Assembly (NCBI GenBank): GCA_900553635.1
Contig: USDU01000008.1
Location: forward strand, 1-24,191
DNA from: an uncultured Lachnospiraceae bacterium
GTDB lineage: Bacteria; Bacillota_A; Clostridia; Lachnospirales; Lachnospiraceae
Length of the DNA stretch: 24,191 nt
Direction: 5' to 3'
The position numbers were made by a program, and so were the translations under genes. Of this stretch, positions 1-6,940 are shown piece by piece; position 1 is the first letter of the stretch; every line of letters begins with the position of its first letter. The notes beneath the pieces were generated by a model. The model did no database searches. It was not told the origin of the DNA and saw nothing but the letters and a program-made list of their open reading frames with translations.

Positions 1-335
1 ACCAGAATTTTGGGGCTGAAGGGCTTGGATATATACTCGTCCACGCCCAGATCGAAGCCCTGCAGTTCATCCCGCTCGTCAGATTTGGCTGTCAGCATGA
101 TAATCGGCACCTTGGAATACGCACGAATCTCCCGACAGGTCTGCCAGCCGTCCATCTTCGGCATCATCACGTCCAGAATCACCAGGGCGATGCCCTCCGT
201 GCCGAAAAAGATGTCCAGGGCCTCCGCGCCGTCCCCGGCCTCCAGTACCTCAAAGTTCTGTTTTACCAGAAAATCCCGGACCAGCTTCCGCATTCTGCTC
301 TCATCGTCCACTACCAGAATTTTTAATTTATCCAT
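1..335 (-). CDS. OmpR-family response regulator, N-terminal receiver domain (partial, runs off the window)
   Basis: The visible 111 codons form a CheY-like receiver domain that would be phosphorylated by a partner histidine kinase and control DNA binding by a C-terminal domain outside the window. Seen: the acidic pair D10/D11, phospho-acceptor D55 in the ILDVMMPKMDGW stretch, T82 in MLTAKSD, and K104 in YISKPFSP. The Gly-Val-Asp-Glu-Tyr then Lys-Pro-Phe pattern is typical of OmpR/PhoB-type regulators, but the output domain is not visible, so the subfamily is inferred. The ATG at 335 is preceded by AGGAGG at good distance. The gene is separated from ybaK by a terminator and points the same way. 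The ligand and regulon cannot be told from this fragment. Confidence 0.9.
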   Translation of the reverse strand, partial: MDKLKILVVDDESRMRKLVRDFLVKQNFEVLEAGDGAEALDIFFGTEGIALVILDVMMPKMDGWQTCREIRAYSKVPIIMLTAKSDERDELQGFDLGVDEYISKPFSPKIL

Positions 336-377
336 CACGAATCCTCCTGCCTCTTATTTCTACAGAAATTATTTTTT

Positions 378-403
378 ATTATACTTGATTTCTGTCTATT
401 ATA
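378..403 (-). promoter_or_regulatory. Possible promoter of the response regulator (two TATAAT boxes)
   Basis: The minus strand carries TATAAT at 403-398 and again at 383-378, within 70 bases of the response regulator start. Neither has a good -35 hexamer at 16-18 bases. The region is very AT-rich, so chance matches are likely. Confidence 0.3.
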
Positions 404-439
404 ACAGGGAAATATGATCGTTTTGTGAAAAATACAGAG

Positions 440-474
440 AAAAGGAGGCGGAATGTTCGCTTCCGCCTCCTTTT
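440..474 (-). terminator. Intrinsic terminator downstream of ybaK
   Basis: Perfect 14-bp stem (440-453 with 461-474) and a 7-base loop. The core is GC-rich and flanked by A4/T4 pairs, so on the minus strand the stem ends in TTTT followed by a T-rich stretch. It lies 24 bases beyond the ybaK stop and before the response regulator. The symmetric A/T flanks mean it could also work in the opposite direction. Confidence 0.85.
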
Positions 475-497
475 GTTTCTTCTATTATATGATAAGT

Positions 498-986
498 CTA
501 TTCCATCACAACGTCGGCAAAGGTCCCGCCTGCCGCCCGCATCAGATCTTCCGGATTCACTTCGATCTGGGAGCCGCGCCGTCCGCCGCTGACCATAATT
601 CGTGGAAACTGCTTCGCGCTCTCGTCCAGCACCGCCGGAAACTGCTTCTTCATACCAATGCAGGTGCAGCCGCCCCGGACGTAGCCGGTCAGATCCGTCA
701 GTTCCTTTAAGGGAAGCATTTCAACTGATTTTTCATGAACGGCTCTCGCCGCCTTTTTCAGATCCAGCTCCGCCTCAATGGGGATTACAAACACATAATG
801 TTCTTTACTCTTCGCCACCGTCACCAGAGTCTTGTATACAATCTCATGGGGCTGACCCAGCATATCCGCCACGCTGACGCCGTCGTGGAATTCCTCACCG
901 TCGTAGGTATGTACCGTGTAGGGAATCTTCTTCTGCTCCAGAAGACGCATGGCGTTGGTCTTGATTTCTTTTTCTTTTTTTGCCAT
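498..986 (-). CDS. ybaK: YbaK/EbsC-type aminoacyl-tRNA deacylase (Cys-tRNA(Pro) deacylase)
   Basis: A 162-residue cytoplasmic protein of the YbaK/ProX editing family. Members hydrolyse mischarged aminoacyl-tRNA, classically Cys-tRNA(Pro) made by prolyl-tRNA synthetase. Seen: an N-terminal helix with the KTNAMRLLEQKKIPYTVHTY pattern typical of YbaK, the conserved lysine in YKTLV (K52), the GGCTCIGMKK loop, and the late GGRRGSQIEVNP segment. Length matches the family. I chose ATG 986 because AAAGGAG sits at normal distance. An in-frame TTG at 1004 has no better ribosome site. The gene follows the DUF1275 gene by 66 bases without an obvious terminator and is probably last in the fumarase transcript. 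The exact amino-acid specificity cannot be read from sequence. Confidence 0.88.
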   Translation of the reverse strand: MAKKEKEIKTNAMRLLEQKKIPYTVHTYDGEEFHDGVSVADMLGQPHEIVYKTLVTVAKSKEHYVFVIPIEAELDLKKAARAVHEKSVEMLPLKELTDLTGYVRGGCTCIGMKKQFPAVLDESAKQFPRIMVSGGRRGSQIEVNPEDLMRAAGGTFADVVME

Positions 987-1052
987 CTTCGCTCTCCTTT
1001 TCAACCATCTGTCACTCTGTCTTGTCCAGTCGTTGTGCTGCGTTTCTGACCG

Positions 1053-1745
1053 TTAAGATATCTTCGGTTTTTCAATAAACATCAGACAGAAGCTCACAAG
1101 CAGCAGCGCGCAGGACACCCAGATGGCCCGGATGCTCACAGCCGGATTCATAGACAGCACGCCGCCCACGCCTGCGCCCAGGGCAAACAGGAAAATGATA
1201 CCAAAATAATATAGCATCTGCTCCGCCTGCTGGGACTTATGCTCCCGCACATAGCCGGAGAGCGCCGCAATACCGCTTCTTAAGTTGCCGATACACATGG
1301 TGCTGGCGTAGGAATAACCGTTGACCTTGCGGAAGGACTGTACCTGCATGGCGCAGGAAAAAGAAACCAGGGCGGTCGCCATCATATCCAGACGGGTGGG
1401 AATAAACCCGACTACAAACAAAATAACAATTTCCAGCAGAAGAATACTCTGCCGCCAGTGAAGCTTCCTTGCGTACCGGTACCGACCCTGAATCTGCTCG
1501 GCCACCCAGACGCCCACCGCAAAAGACAGAATCGGGAACAGGTAGCGAAGACCCGCCATCCACTCGCCGCACATGAAATGCTGACTCATCAGCACCACGT
1601 TGCCGGTCTGGGCATTGGAGAAGACCTCTTCTCTTGTAAAATAGGTATAAGCGTCCTGAAAGCCTCCGGACAGCGCCAGAAAGGCGCTGTTCACGAAGGC
1701 TTCGGACATCTGTTTCTCTTGTTCTGTTTCATGAATCAAAGACAT
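1053..1745 (-). CDS. DUF1275 (YoaK-type) integral membrane protein
   Basis: A 230-residue, strongly hydrophobic protein with about six membrane segments. The N-terminal signature GGFQDAYTY...SNAQTGNVV and the central CMQVQSFRK/ASTMCIGNLRSG segment are hallmarks of the DUF1275/YoaK family. The function of the family is not established, so no substrate is assigned. The ATG at 1745 has AAAGGATG upstream. The gene begins 23 bases after the fumarase beta stop codon, so it is probably cotranscribed with the fumarase genes, but that alone does not show a role in dicarboxylate metabolism. The last residues (about 213-230) are a hydrophobic segment followed by a short charged tail. Confidence 0.85.
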   Translation of the reverse strand: MSLIHETEQEKQMSEAFVNSAFLALSGGFQDAYTYFTREEVFSNAQTGNVVLMSQHFMCGEWMAGLRYLFPILSFAVGVWVAEQIQGRYRYARKLHWRQSILLLEIVILFVVGFIPTRLDMMATALVSFSCAMQVQSFRKVNGYSYASTMCIGNLRSGIAALSGYVREHKSQQAEQMLYYFGIIFLFALGAGVGGVLSMNPAVSIRAIWVSCALLLVSFCLMFIEKPKIS

Positions 1746-1768
1746 GGGAAAATCATCCTTTCGTAAAT

Positions 1769-2329
1769 CTAGTTCTTTTTACTGGCCAGATAGGCTGCTT
1801 TTCCCTCATCATACAGATTATTTCCCTCGCTGTCAATAATAACTACGAGTGGCATATCTTCCACATAGAGCTTTCGAAGCGCTTCCGCGCCCAGATCCTC
1901 GTATGCGATCAGTTCACATTTTTTGATGCATTTCGCCAGAAGCGCTCCCGCTCCTCCGATCGCCCCAAAGTAAACACCATGATACTTCTTCATGGCTTCC
2001 ACCACCTCCGGAAGTCTGGCGCCCTTGCCAATCATACCTCTGGCGCCCACGCTCATCATGGTCGGCGCGTAAGCGTCCATACGGCCGCTGGTGGTTGGTC
2101 CCGCGCTTCCGATGACCTGACCCGGCTTCGCCGGAGTCGGTCCCACATAGTAAATGGTGGCGTCCGTCGGATCAAAGGGAAGCTTTTCCCCACGCGCCAG
2201 AGCCTCGCACATGCGCTTGTGTCCCGCGTCACGGGATGTATAGATGGTTCCGGTCAGATACACGCTGTCGCCTGCGTGCAGGGTTTTCGCAAGCTCCTCT
2301 GTCAGAGGCAGCTGAATATGTTTCTCCAT
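1769..2329 (-). CDS. Fumarate hydratase class I, beta subunit (C-terminal domain type)
   Basis: A 186-residue beta subunit of the two-subunit iron-sulfur fumarase/tartrate dehydratase family. With the alpha subunit encoded just upstream it would interconvert malate and fumarate in the cytoplasm. Seen: LHAGDSVYLTGTIYTSRDAGHKR near residues 18-40, the IYYVGPTPAKPGQVIGSAGPTTSGRMD stretch typical of the substrate-binding swivel domain, and YFGAIGGAGALLAKCIKK. The ATG lies one base after the alpha stop codon, and GGAGGTGAT sits inside the end of alpha, which implies translational coupling. L(+)-tartrate dehydratase has the same architecture. The neighbouring fumarate reductase and malate dehydrogenase genes favour fumarase, by inference. 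Confidence 0.92.
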   Translation of the reverse strand: MEKHIQLPLTEELAKTLHAGDSVYLTGTIYTSRDAGHKRMCEALARGEKLPFDPTDATIYYVGPTPAKPGQVIGSAGPTTSGRMDAYAPTMMSVGARGMIGKGARLPEVVEAMKKYHGVYFGAIGGAGALLAKCIKKCELIAYEDLGAEALRKLYVEDMPLVVIIDSEGNNLYDEGKAAYLASKKN

Positions 2330-2330
2330 C

Positions 2331-3173
2331 CTAGATCACCTCCGTCTTATGGCGTGTTACATGACAGTTGATATTGACTGCACAGGGCATGCCTGCGATA
2401 TGGGTCGGCATAGTCTCAATGTTCAGAGCCAGAGCGGTGGTCTTTCCGCCGAAGCCCTGGGGTCCGATGCCGAGCTCGTTGATCTTTTCCAGCATTTCTT
2501 TTTCCAAATCTGCGTAATAGGGATCCGGATTCGGCTCCTCGGTATTGCGCATCAGTGCTTTTTTCGCCAGCAGCGCGCATTTATCAAAGGTACCTCCGAT
2601 ACCTACGCCTACTACCATGGGCGGACATGGATTCGGTCCTGCTGCCTCTACGGTTTCCAGGATAAAGCTTTTGATGCCCTCAATTCCCGCAGACGGCTTA
2701 AACATGCGGATGGCACTCATATTCTCACTTCCAAATCCCTTGGGACCCACGGTAATCTTAATCTGCTCACCCGGTACAATCTCCGTATACAACATGGCCG
2801 GGGTATTGTCGCCGGTATTACCGCGGCGTACCGGATCCTTTACAACGGATTTTCGAAGGTATCCCTTGTCATAGCCGCGGCGTACGCCTTCATCTACGGC
2901 TTCCCGCAGATCGCCGCCTGTGATATGTACGTCCTGACCAATCTCCAGGAATACACAGGCCATACCCGTATCCTGACAGATGGGTACATGCTCCTCTCCC
3001 GCAATTTCAAAGTTCTCGATAATTTTGTCTAAAACCCCCTGGGCTGTCTCCCAGTCTTCACATGCTCTGCAGCGGCGGATGGCTCCTTTAATGTCCTCCG
3101 GCAGCTGCTCATTGGCTTCAATACACAGGCGCTCTACGACGTCTGTGATCTCAGCGGTCTTAATCTCGCGCAT
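2331..3173 (-). CDS. Fumarate hydratase class I, alpha subunit ([4Fe-4S])
   Basis: A 280-residue iron-sulfur subunit of heterodimeric class I fumarase. Likely cluster ligands are C66 (ICQDTG), C183 (NPCPPM) and C270 (NINCH), matching the three-cysteine pattern of the family. One site of the [4Fe-4S] cluster stays open for substrate, so the enzyme is expected to be oxygen sensitive. Further family motifs are RRGNTGDNTPAMLYTEIVPG, GPKGFGSENMS and GIGPQGFGGKTTALAL. The ATG at 3173 is preceded by GGAGGTGAAG at ideal spacing and by its own promoter (3224-3196). This gene opens a separate transcription unit immediately downstream of the Hdr-Flx-Frd operon. In context it would feed fumarate to FrdA. 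Tartrate dehydratase is the main alternative. Confidence 0.93.
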   Translation of the reverse strand: MREIKTAEITDVVERLCIEANEQLPEDIKGAIRRCRACEDWETAQGVLDKIIENFEIAGEEHVPICQDTGMACVFLEIGQDVHITGGDLREAVDEGVRRGYDKGYLRKSVVKDPVRRGNTGDNTPAMLYTEIVPGEQIKITVGPKGFGSENMSAIRMFKPSAGIEGIKSFILETVEAAGPNPCPPMVVGVGIGGTFDKCALLAKKALMRNTEEPNPDPYYADLEKEMLEKINELGIGPQGFGGKTTALALNIETMPTHIAGMPCAVNINCHVTRHKTEVI

Positions 3174-3195
3174 GATACTTCACCTCCATAGCTGT

Positions 3196-3224
3196 AATAT
3201 AGCACATTGCCATGTATAAAACAA
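3196..3224 (-). promoter_or_regulatory. Sigma-A-type promoter of the fumarase unit
   Basis: On the minus strand: -35 TTGTTT (3224-3219), a 17-base spacer, and -10 TATATT (3201-3196) with an extended TGC in front of it. It lies about 25 bases upstream of the alpha start codon, so the leader would be short. I saw no full Rex site here, unlike the upstream operon. Confidence 0.65.
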
Positions 3225-3264
3225 TTCGATACATTTTATAATTTTATAGTTCTGGCCTATGAGT

Positions 3265-4428
3265 TTATAATAACAAACTGATAAACTGACTGGCCAGCAC
3301 CACCGCCACCAGGGCAATGGGATAAGTCGCCGCATAAGCGCTGGCCACATCGTCGGTCTCCGTCACACGAATCAGGGTTCCCAGGGCCGGCGTACTGGTC
3401 ATGCCGCCGCAGATAGATCCCAGACAGTTAAACAGGGACAGATGCAGCACCTTCACCGCAAAGACGTATCCCAGCAGCATGGGAACAAGCGTCATCAGCG
3501 CGCCATACAGGAATAACAGGGCACCCTGCTCCTTCAGAATCTCCACAAAGCCCGCGCCCGCCTGGGTTCCGGCTCCCAGAAGGAACAGCGCCAGGCCGAA
3601 TTCCCTTAGGCACTCCAGGACATGCTTCTCCACCTGTACGCTCAATTTTCCGAAATGACCGAAGTGACCGAGAATCAGTCCCGCAATCAGCGGACCGCCG
3701 GAGGTTCCCAGGGCAAATACCGCGCCGCCCGGAAGGGGGATTTCAATTTTCGCCAGAATAATACCGAAGGCAATGGCCAGAGAGAAGGGGAAGAATCCCA
3801 TACTGTCCGCATAGAATAAATCTTCCTTCTTGGTCTTGTGGAACTCCTCCACGTCTACGCCTGCGGCAGCTTCGAACCGCGCCCGCTCCGCTTCCATATC
3901 CGTATGCAAAAGCTTGGGAACCAGCTGGACAAAAAGTACCACGCCCACAACGCCGAAGGGATACGCGATGCCATAGCCTACAGAGGCCGCGTCCGATCCG
4001 GTCGCCTCCAGGGCTGCCGCCAGTCCCGGCGTACTGGTAAGCGCGCCGGTCATCATACCTACGCTGATATCCACCGGAATCCCAAAGATTTTAATCACGG
4101 CCACACAGGTCAGCGCGCCCGCGCCGATAACCAGAATACCCAGTAAAATATAGGACGTGGCGTTATTTTTAAAATTCCGGAAAAATTTCGGTCCGGCAAT
4201 AAAGCCTACCGAGGTTACAAAACAAATCAATCCCAGTTCCCGCACCAGGGAGGGAATCTCTACCCCAAAGTGGCCGAAGACCAGGGCCACCAGCAAAATG
4301 CCGGCGGTCCCCAGCTCAAGGCCGCAGATTTTAATACTTCCTACCAGATAACCGATAACGGCAATCAGAAACACCATCATCAGCGTATTCGATAGTACGG
4401 ACTCCTGAAACCATGTAATAATCCCCAT
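3265..4428 (-). CDS. AspT/YidE-like membrane carrier lacking the central RCK domains; putative dicarboxylate transporter
   Basis: A 387-residue polytopic membrane protein with two homologous halves. Each half carries the same signature: MTGALTSTPGL near residues 127-136 and CGGMTSTPAL near 340-349. Each is followed by a short spacer, an acidic residue, a Tyr-Pro and a hydrophobic helix ending in Q. This is the pattern of the aspartate-alanine exchanger (AspT/YbjL/YidE) family. Family members near 540 residues carry two TrkA-C/RCK domains between the halves. Here there is only a charged linker (about 171-205). I chose ATG 4428, 40 bases after frdA, because it gives the normal short N-terminus before the first helix. 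Codons further upstream run into frdA. Position next to fumarate reductase suggests succinate, fumarate, malate or aspartate transport, but the substrate is inference. Confidence 0.8.
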   Translation of the reverse strand: MGIITWFQESVLSNTLMMVFLIAVIGYLVGSIKICGLELGTAGILLVALVFGHFGVEIPSLVRELGLICFVTSVGFIAGPKFFRNFKNNATSYILLGILVIGAGALTCVAVIKIFGIPVDISVGMMTGALTSTPGLAAALEATGSDAASVGYGIAYPFGVVGVVLFVQLVPKLLHTDMEAERARFEAAAGVDVEEFHKTKKEDLFYADSMGFFPFSLAIAFGIILAKIEIPLPGGAVFALGTSGGPLIAGLILGHFGHFGKLSVQVEKHVLECLREFGLALFLLGAGTQAGAGFVEILKEQGALLFLYGALMTLVPMLLGYVFAVKVLHLSLFNCLGSICGGMTSTPALGTLIRVTETDDVASAYAATYPIALVAVVLASQFISLLL

Positions 4429-4468
4429 AGCACAACCCCCAATTGCTGTCATTTTCCGTCTGCTTCTC

Positions 4469-6073
4469 TTACTTCGGCATACCGAAGGTATAGTTTGGCA
4501 GCAGCATCGGAGAAACCTCGTTTGTATGCAGTCCTGCCTTTTCCAGCTCCTGTGCATAGCTCTTAAGATGATCCAGATTCATCGTTCCCAACTCTACCTC
4601 TTTGCACTTGCGTGCCGCAGCCTTACCTGCATTGCGGCCAAATACAATGATATCCAGAAGGGAATTGCCCATCAGACGGTTTCTTCCGTGGATACCGCCT
4701 ACCGCCTCGCCTGCTACCAGCAGATTCGGGATTACCTTGGTAAAGCCCTCGCCGCCGATCTCCAGACCGCCGTTCTGATAATGAAGGGTCGGGTAAATCA
4801 GAATCGGCTGCTTTCTCATATCGATACCGTAGTTCAGGAACATACGAAGCATAGCCGGAATTCTCTTTTCAATGGTACCCTCGCCGTGAATCATCTCAAT
4901 CATCGGGGTATCCAGCCAGATACCGTAGCCGGTCGGCGTGGGAACGCCCTTGCCTCTGGCCGTACACTCCCGGATAATGGAGGCTGCGGACACGTCGCGG
5001 GTCTCCAGCGGATGCATGAATGCCTCGCCGTCCACATTGATCAGCATTGCGCCTACGGAACGGACCTTCTCGGTTACCAGTGCGCCGAAGATCTGCGCCG
5101 GGTAAGCCGCTCCGGTGGGGTGATACTGAATTGTATCCTGGTACAGAAGCGGCGCTCCCGCACGATAGCCCATCACCAGTCCGTCTGCAGTTGCTCCGTA
5201 ATGATTGGAGGTGGGGAAGTGCTGATAATGCAGTCTTCCTGCTCCGCCGGTAGCAATGATAACGGTCTTGGCTCTCGCCACCTTATACTCTCCGGTTTCC
5301 ATATTCTGGAGGACAGCGCCTGCCACCTGTCCCTTGTCATCCTTAATCAGCTCTACAGCCGCGGTAAAATCTACCACCGGAATCTGACGGTTCCATACCT
5401 CGTCGCGGAGCACACGCATAATCTCCGCCCCGGAATAGTCCTTGCAGGCGTGCATTCTCTTTCTGGAGGTTCCGCCGCCGTGTGTGGTAATCATCCGGCC
5501 GTCCTTGTCCTTATCAAACATAACGCCCAGGTCATTGAGCCACTGGATTGCGTCCGGTGCTTCCATAACCAGGCGGCGCAGAAGCTCGGGTCTTGCCGCA
5601 AAATGTCCGCCGCCGAAGGCGTCCAGATAATGCTGCTGGGGAGAATCATTTTCCTTATCCGCAGCCTGGATACCGCCCTCTGCCATCATGGTGTTGGCAT
5701 CACCGATACGAAGCTTGGTCACCATCATAACGTTGGCACCTGCCTCATGCGCCTCGATAGCTGCGGAAGAACCGGCTCCGCCGCCGCCGATGATCAGAAC
5801 ATCCACATCATAATCTACTTTATCCAGATCAATCGGTACATTTAAAATCCGGCTGTTGGAATGGAGCAGGGTACCAAGCTCATAGGGAGCCTTTTCGCCC
5901 TTATTGGGGCCGACCTGAATCTCCTGGAATCCATCCTCCCGGTAATCCGGATGGAACTCTTTCAGGAGCGCGTCCTTTTCCTCTGCTGTCATTCGTCTCG
6001 GCTCTACACCGATACGCTGTGCTCTTGTGGCCTCTACTTTTTTAATAGATTCCAGCATTTCCGCTGTATACAT
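4469..6073 (-). CDS. frdA: Soluble fumarate reductase/succinate dehydrogenase-type flavoprotein subunit, atypical
   Basis: A 534-residue flavoprotein likely reducing fumarate to succinate. Seen: an N-terminal extension of about 88 residues, the FAD-binding VLIIGGGGAGSSAA (92-105), and a full set of catalytic positions by analogy with E. coli FrdA: H318 (QYHPTG), T334/E335/R338 (TEKVR), R359 (TRDVSA, proton-donor Arg), H431 (LHYQNGG) and R466 (NRLMGNSL). Odd features: the flavin-linking His is replaced by N127 (ANTMMAEGG), so FAD should be non-covalent. The protein ends 68 residues after NRL, so most of the usual C-terminal helical region is missing. No membrane anchor gene is nearby. The ATG follows the frdB stop by 14 bases with GGAGGGG upstream. 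L-aspartate oxidase also lacks the His, but the FrdB partner and Hdr-Flx operon argue for fumarate reductase. Confidence 0.87.
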   Translation of the reverse strand: MYTAEMLESIKKVEATRAQRIGVEPRRMTAEEKDALLKEFHPDYREDGFQEIQVGPNKGEKAPYELGTLLHSNSRILNVPIDLDKVDYDVDVLIIGGGGAGSSAAIEAHEAGANVMMVTKLRIGDANTMMAEGGIQAADKENDSPQQHYLDAFGGGHFAARPELLRRLVMEAPDAIQWLNDLGVMFDKDKDGRMITTHGGGTSRKRMHACKDYSGAEIMRVLRDEVWNRQIPVVDFTAAVELIKDDKGQVAGAVLQNMETGEYKVARAKTVIIATGGAGRLHYQHFPTSNHYGATADGLVMGYRAGAPLLYQDTIQYHPTGAAYPAQIFGALVTEKVRSVGAMLINVDGEAFMHPLETRDVSAASIIRECTARGKGVPTPTGYGIWLDTPMIEMIHGEGTIEKRIPAMLRMFLNYGIDMRKQPILIYPTLHYQNGGLEIGGEGFTKVIPNLLVAGEAVGGIHGRNRLMGNSLLDIIVFGRNAGKAAARKCKEVELGTMNLDHLKSYAQELEKAGLHTNEVSPMLLPNYTFGMPK

Positions 6074-6087
6074 AGTCCGCTCCCCTC

Positions 6088-6762
6088 CTATTTCTCAATC
6101 TCTCGGTTGTTGTACAGTTCCTTCATTTCCTCGATGGGCTTCTGCATAATCTGCTCGATCAGGTCGTCGAAAGCGCCGTGATGAATGTCTTCCACTCTCT
6201 TCTCCAGATGCTCTGCCTTCGGGGCAATGTATTTTCCGGTCAGTCTTCTGGCCAGCACGCCTACCATGGGGTGGGAAATGCCTGCCGGACAGCGGGAGGT
6301 ACAGATACCGCAGCCGATACAGTCGAAGGATTCCTCCGCGCACTTCTCGAAATCACCGCGCTGGGCGTAAGCGATATACTGCATGACATTTAAGGACTGG
6401 GGACAGCCCTTGGTGCAGGCATTGCAGCCGATGCAGCTGTAGATCTCCGGGTAGAGATCCATCATCACACGCTGCTTTGCACTGATCTCATCCATATCGT
6501 AGTTTCGCTTGTCTGCCGGGAAGAAGGGCAGGGTCGCGATGTACATGCCCTCCTGTACCTGTGTCTGACAGGCCAGGCAGGTCTTCAGCTCGTTATTGCC
6601 TTTGATTCTGTAAATGGTTGCGCAGGCTCCGCAGAAGCCGTGGCGGCAGCCGCAGCCGCGCACCAGCTTATAGCCTGCGTATTCCATAGCCGTCATGATG
6701 GTAAGCTCAGCGGGTACGGAATACTTTTTTCCATAGAAATATACGTTTACCATTTCCTGCAT
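6088..6762 (-). CDS. frdB: Fumarate reductase-type iron-sulfur subunit (FrdB/SdhB/TfrB-N-like)
   Basis: A 224-residue electron-transfer subunit that would pass electrons to FrdA. The N-terminal part has a plant-type [2Fe-2S] pattern (C39-x4-C44-x2-C47 ... C62, with extra Cys at 37 and 65). The second half has two ferredoxin-type [4Fe-4S] motifs, C110/C113/C116/C120 and C148/C151/C154/C158. Classical SdhB/FrdB binds a [3Fe-4S] cluster near the quinone. Here both C-terminal motifs look like full four-cysteine sites, and no quinone-binding anchor is encoded. This fits electron delivery from a soluble iron-sulfur protein. Methanogen TfrB has a similar N-terminal half fused to an HdrB-like CCG half. 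Here HdrB is a separate gene in the same operon. The ATG at 6762 has AAAGGAT 8-9 bases upstream. Confidence 0.88.
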   Translation of the reverse strand: MQEMVNVYFYGKKYSVPAELTIMTAMEYAGYKLVRGCGCRHGFCGACATIYRIKGNNELKTCLACQTQVQEGMYIATLPFFPADKRNYDMDEISAKQRVMMDLYPEIYSCIGCNACTKGCPQSLNVMQYIAYAQRGDFEKCAEESFDCIGCGICTSRCPAGISHPMVGVLARRLTGKYIAPKAEHLEKRVEDIHHGAFDDLIEQIMQKPIEEMKELYNNREIEK

Positions 6763-6778
6763 GTTTTTTATCCTTTCT

Positions 6779-6934
6779 CTATTCAGTCTTCGCCTTTTCT
6801 CCGCAGTGCTCAGGCTCGAAAAAGCTTCGCTTTTCCTCGCTTGTGGGCTTCGCCCTATGCAGCCAGAAACCCTCCGCCTGTCTTACGTGCAAGCACGACG
6901 TCAGCCGGATGCTTCCTGTCTGCGCACTGCTCAT
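6779..6934 (-). other. 51-codon open frame and repeat-like insert in the flxA-frdB gap
   Basis: The 178-base gap between flxA and frdB (6763-6940) is the only long gap in an otherwise nearly gapless operon. It holds an open frame (ATG 6934, TAG 6779; 51 residues starting MSSAQTGSIR, rich in charged residues, with no recognisable domain). Its ribosome site is poor (only TAGG). The stretch also looks repeat-like. An 11-base imperfect direct repeat (6802-6812 and 6923-6933, one mismatch) brackets it, and it contains several tiny hairpins with TTC or AA loops (near 6820-6833, 6845-6855 and 6886-6896). I favour an inserted palindromic repeat or structured spacer over a gene, but a small peptide is not excluded. 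Confidence 0.4.
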
Positions 6935-6940
6935 TGCCTA

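Noticed and set aside
3225..3264. Terminator between the carrier gene and the fumarase promoter
   Set aside because: The stretch is AT-rich, but I found no stable stem followed by a T-run, so read-through into the fumarase genes remains possible.
4429..4557. N-terminal extension of the AspT-like carrier into frdA
   Set aside because: The extra 43 residues are Cys/Arg-rich and overlap the frdA coding end. The family normally starts just before the first membrane helix.
4526..5845. A 439-codon open frame on the plus strand
   Set aside because: It lies wholly opposite frdA, whose product has a complete set of family motifs. The plus-strand product shows no recognisable domain and is rich in His, Arg, Ser and Cys as expected for an antisense reading.
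4469..6073. Call as L-aspartate oxidase (NadB)
   Set aside because: The missing flavin-linking His is shared with NadB, but no nadA/nadC is adjacent, and a FrdB-type partner and Hdr-Flx genes are in the same operon.
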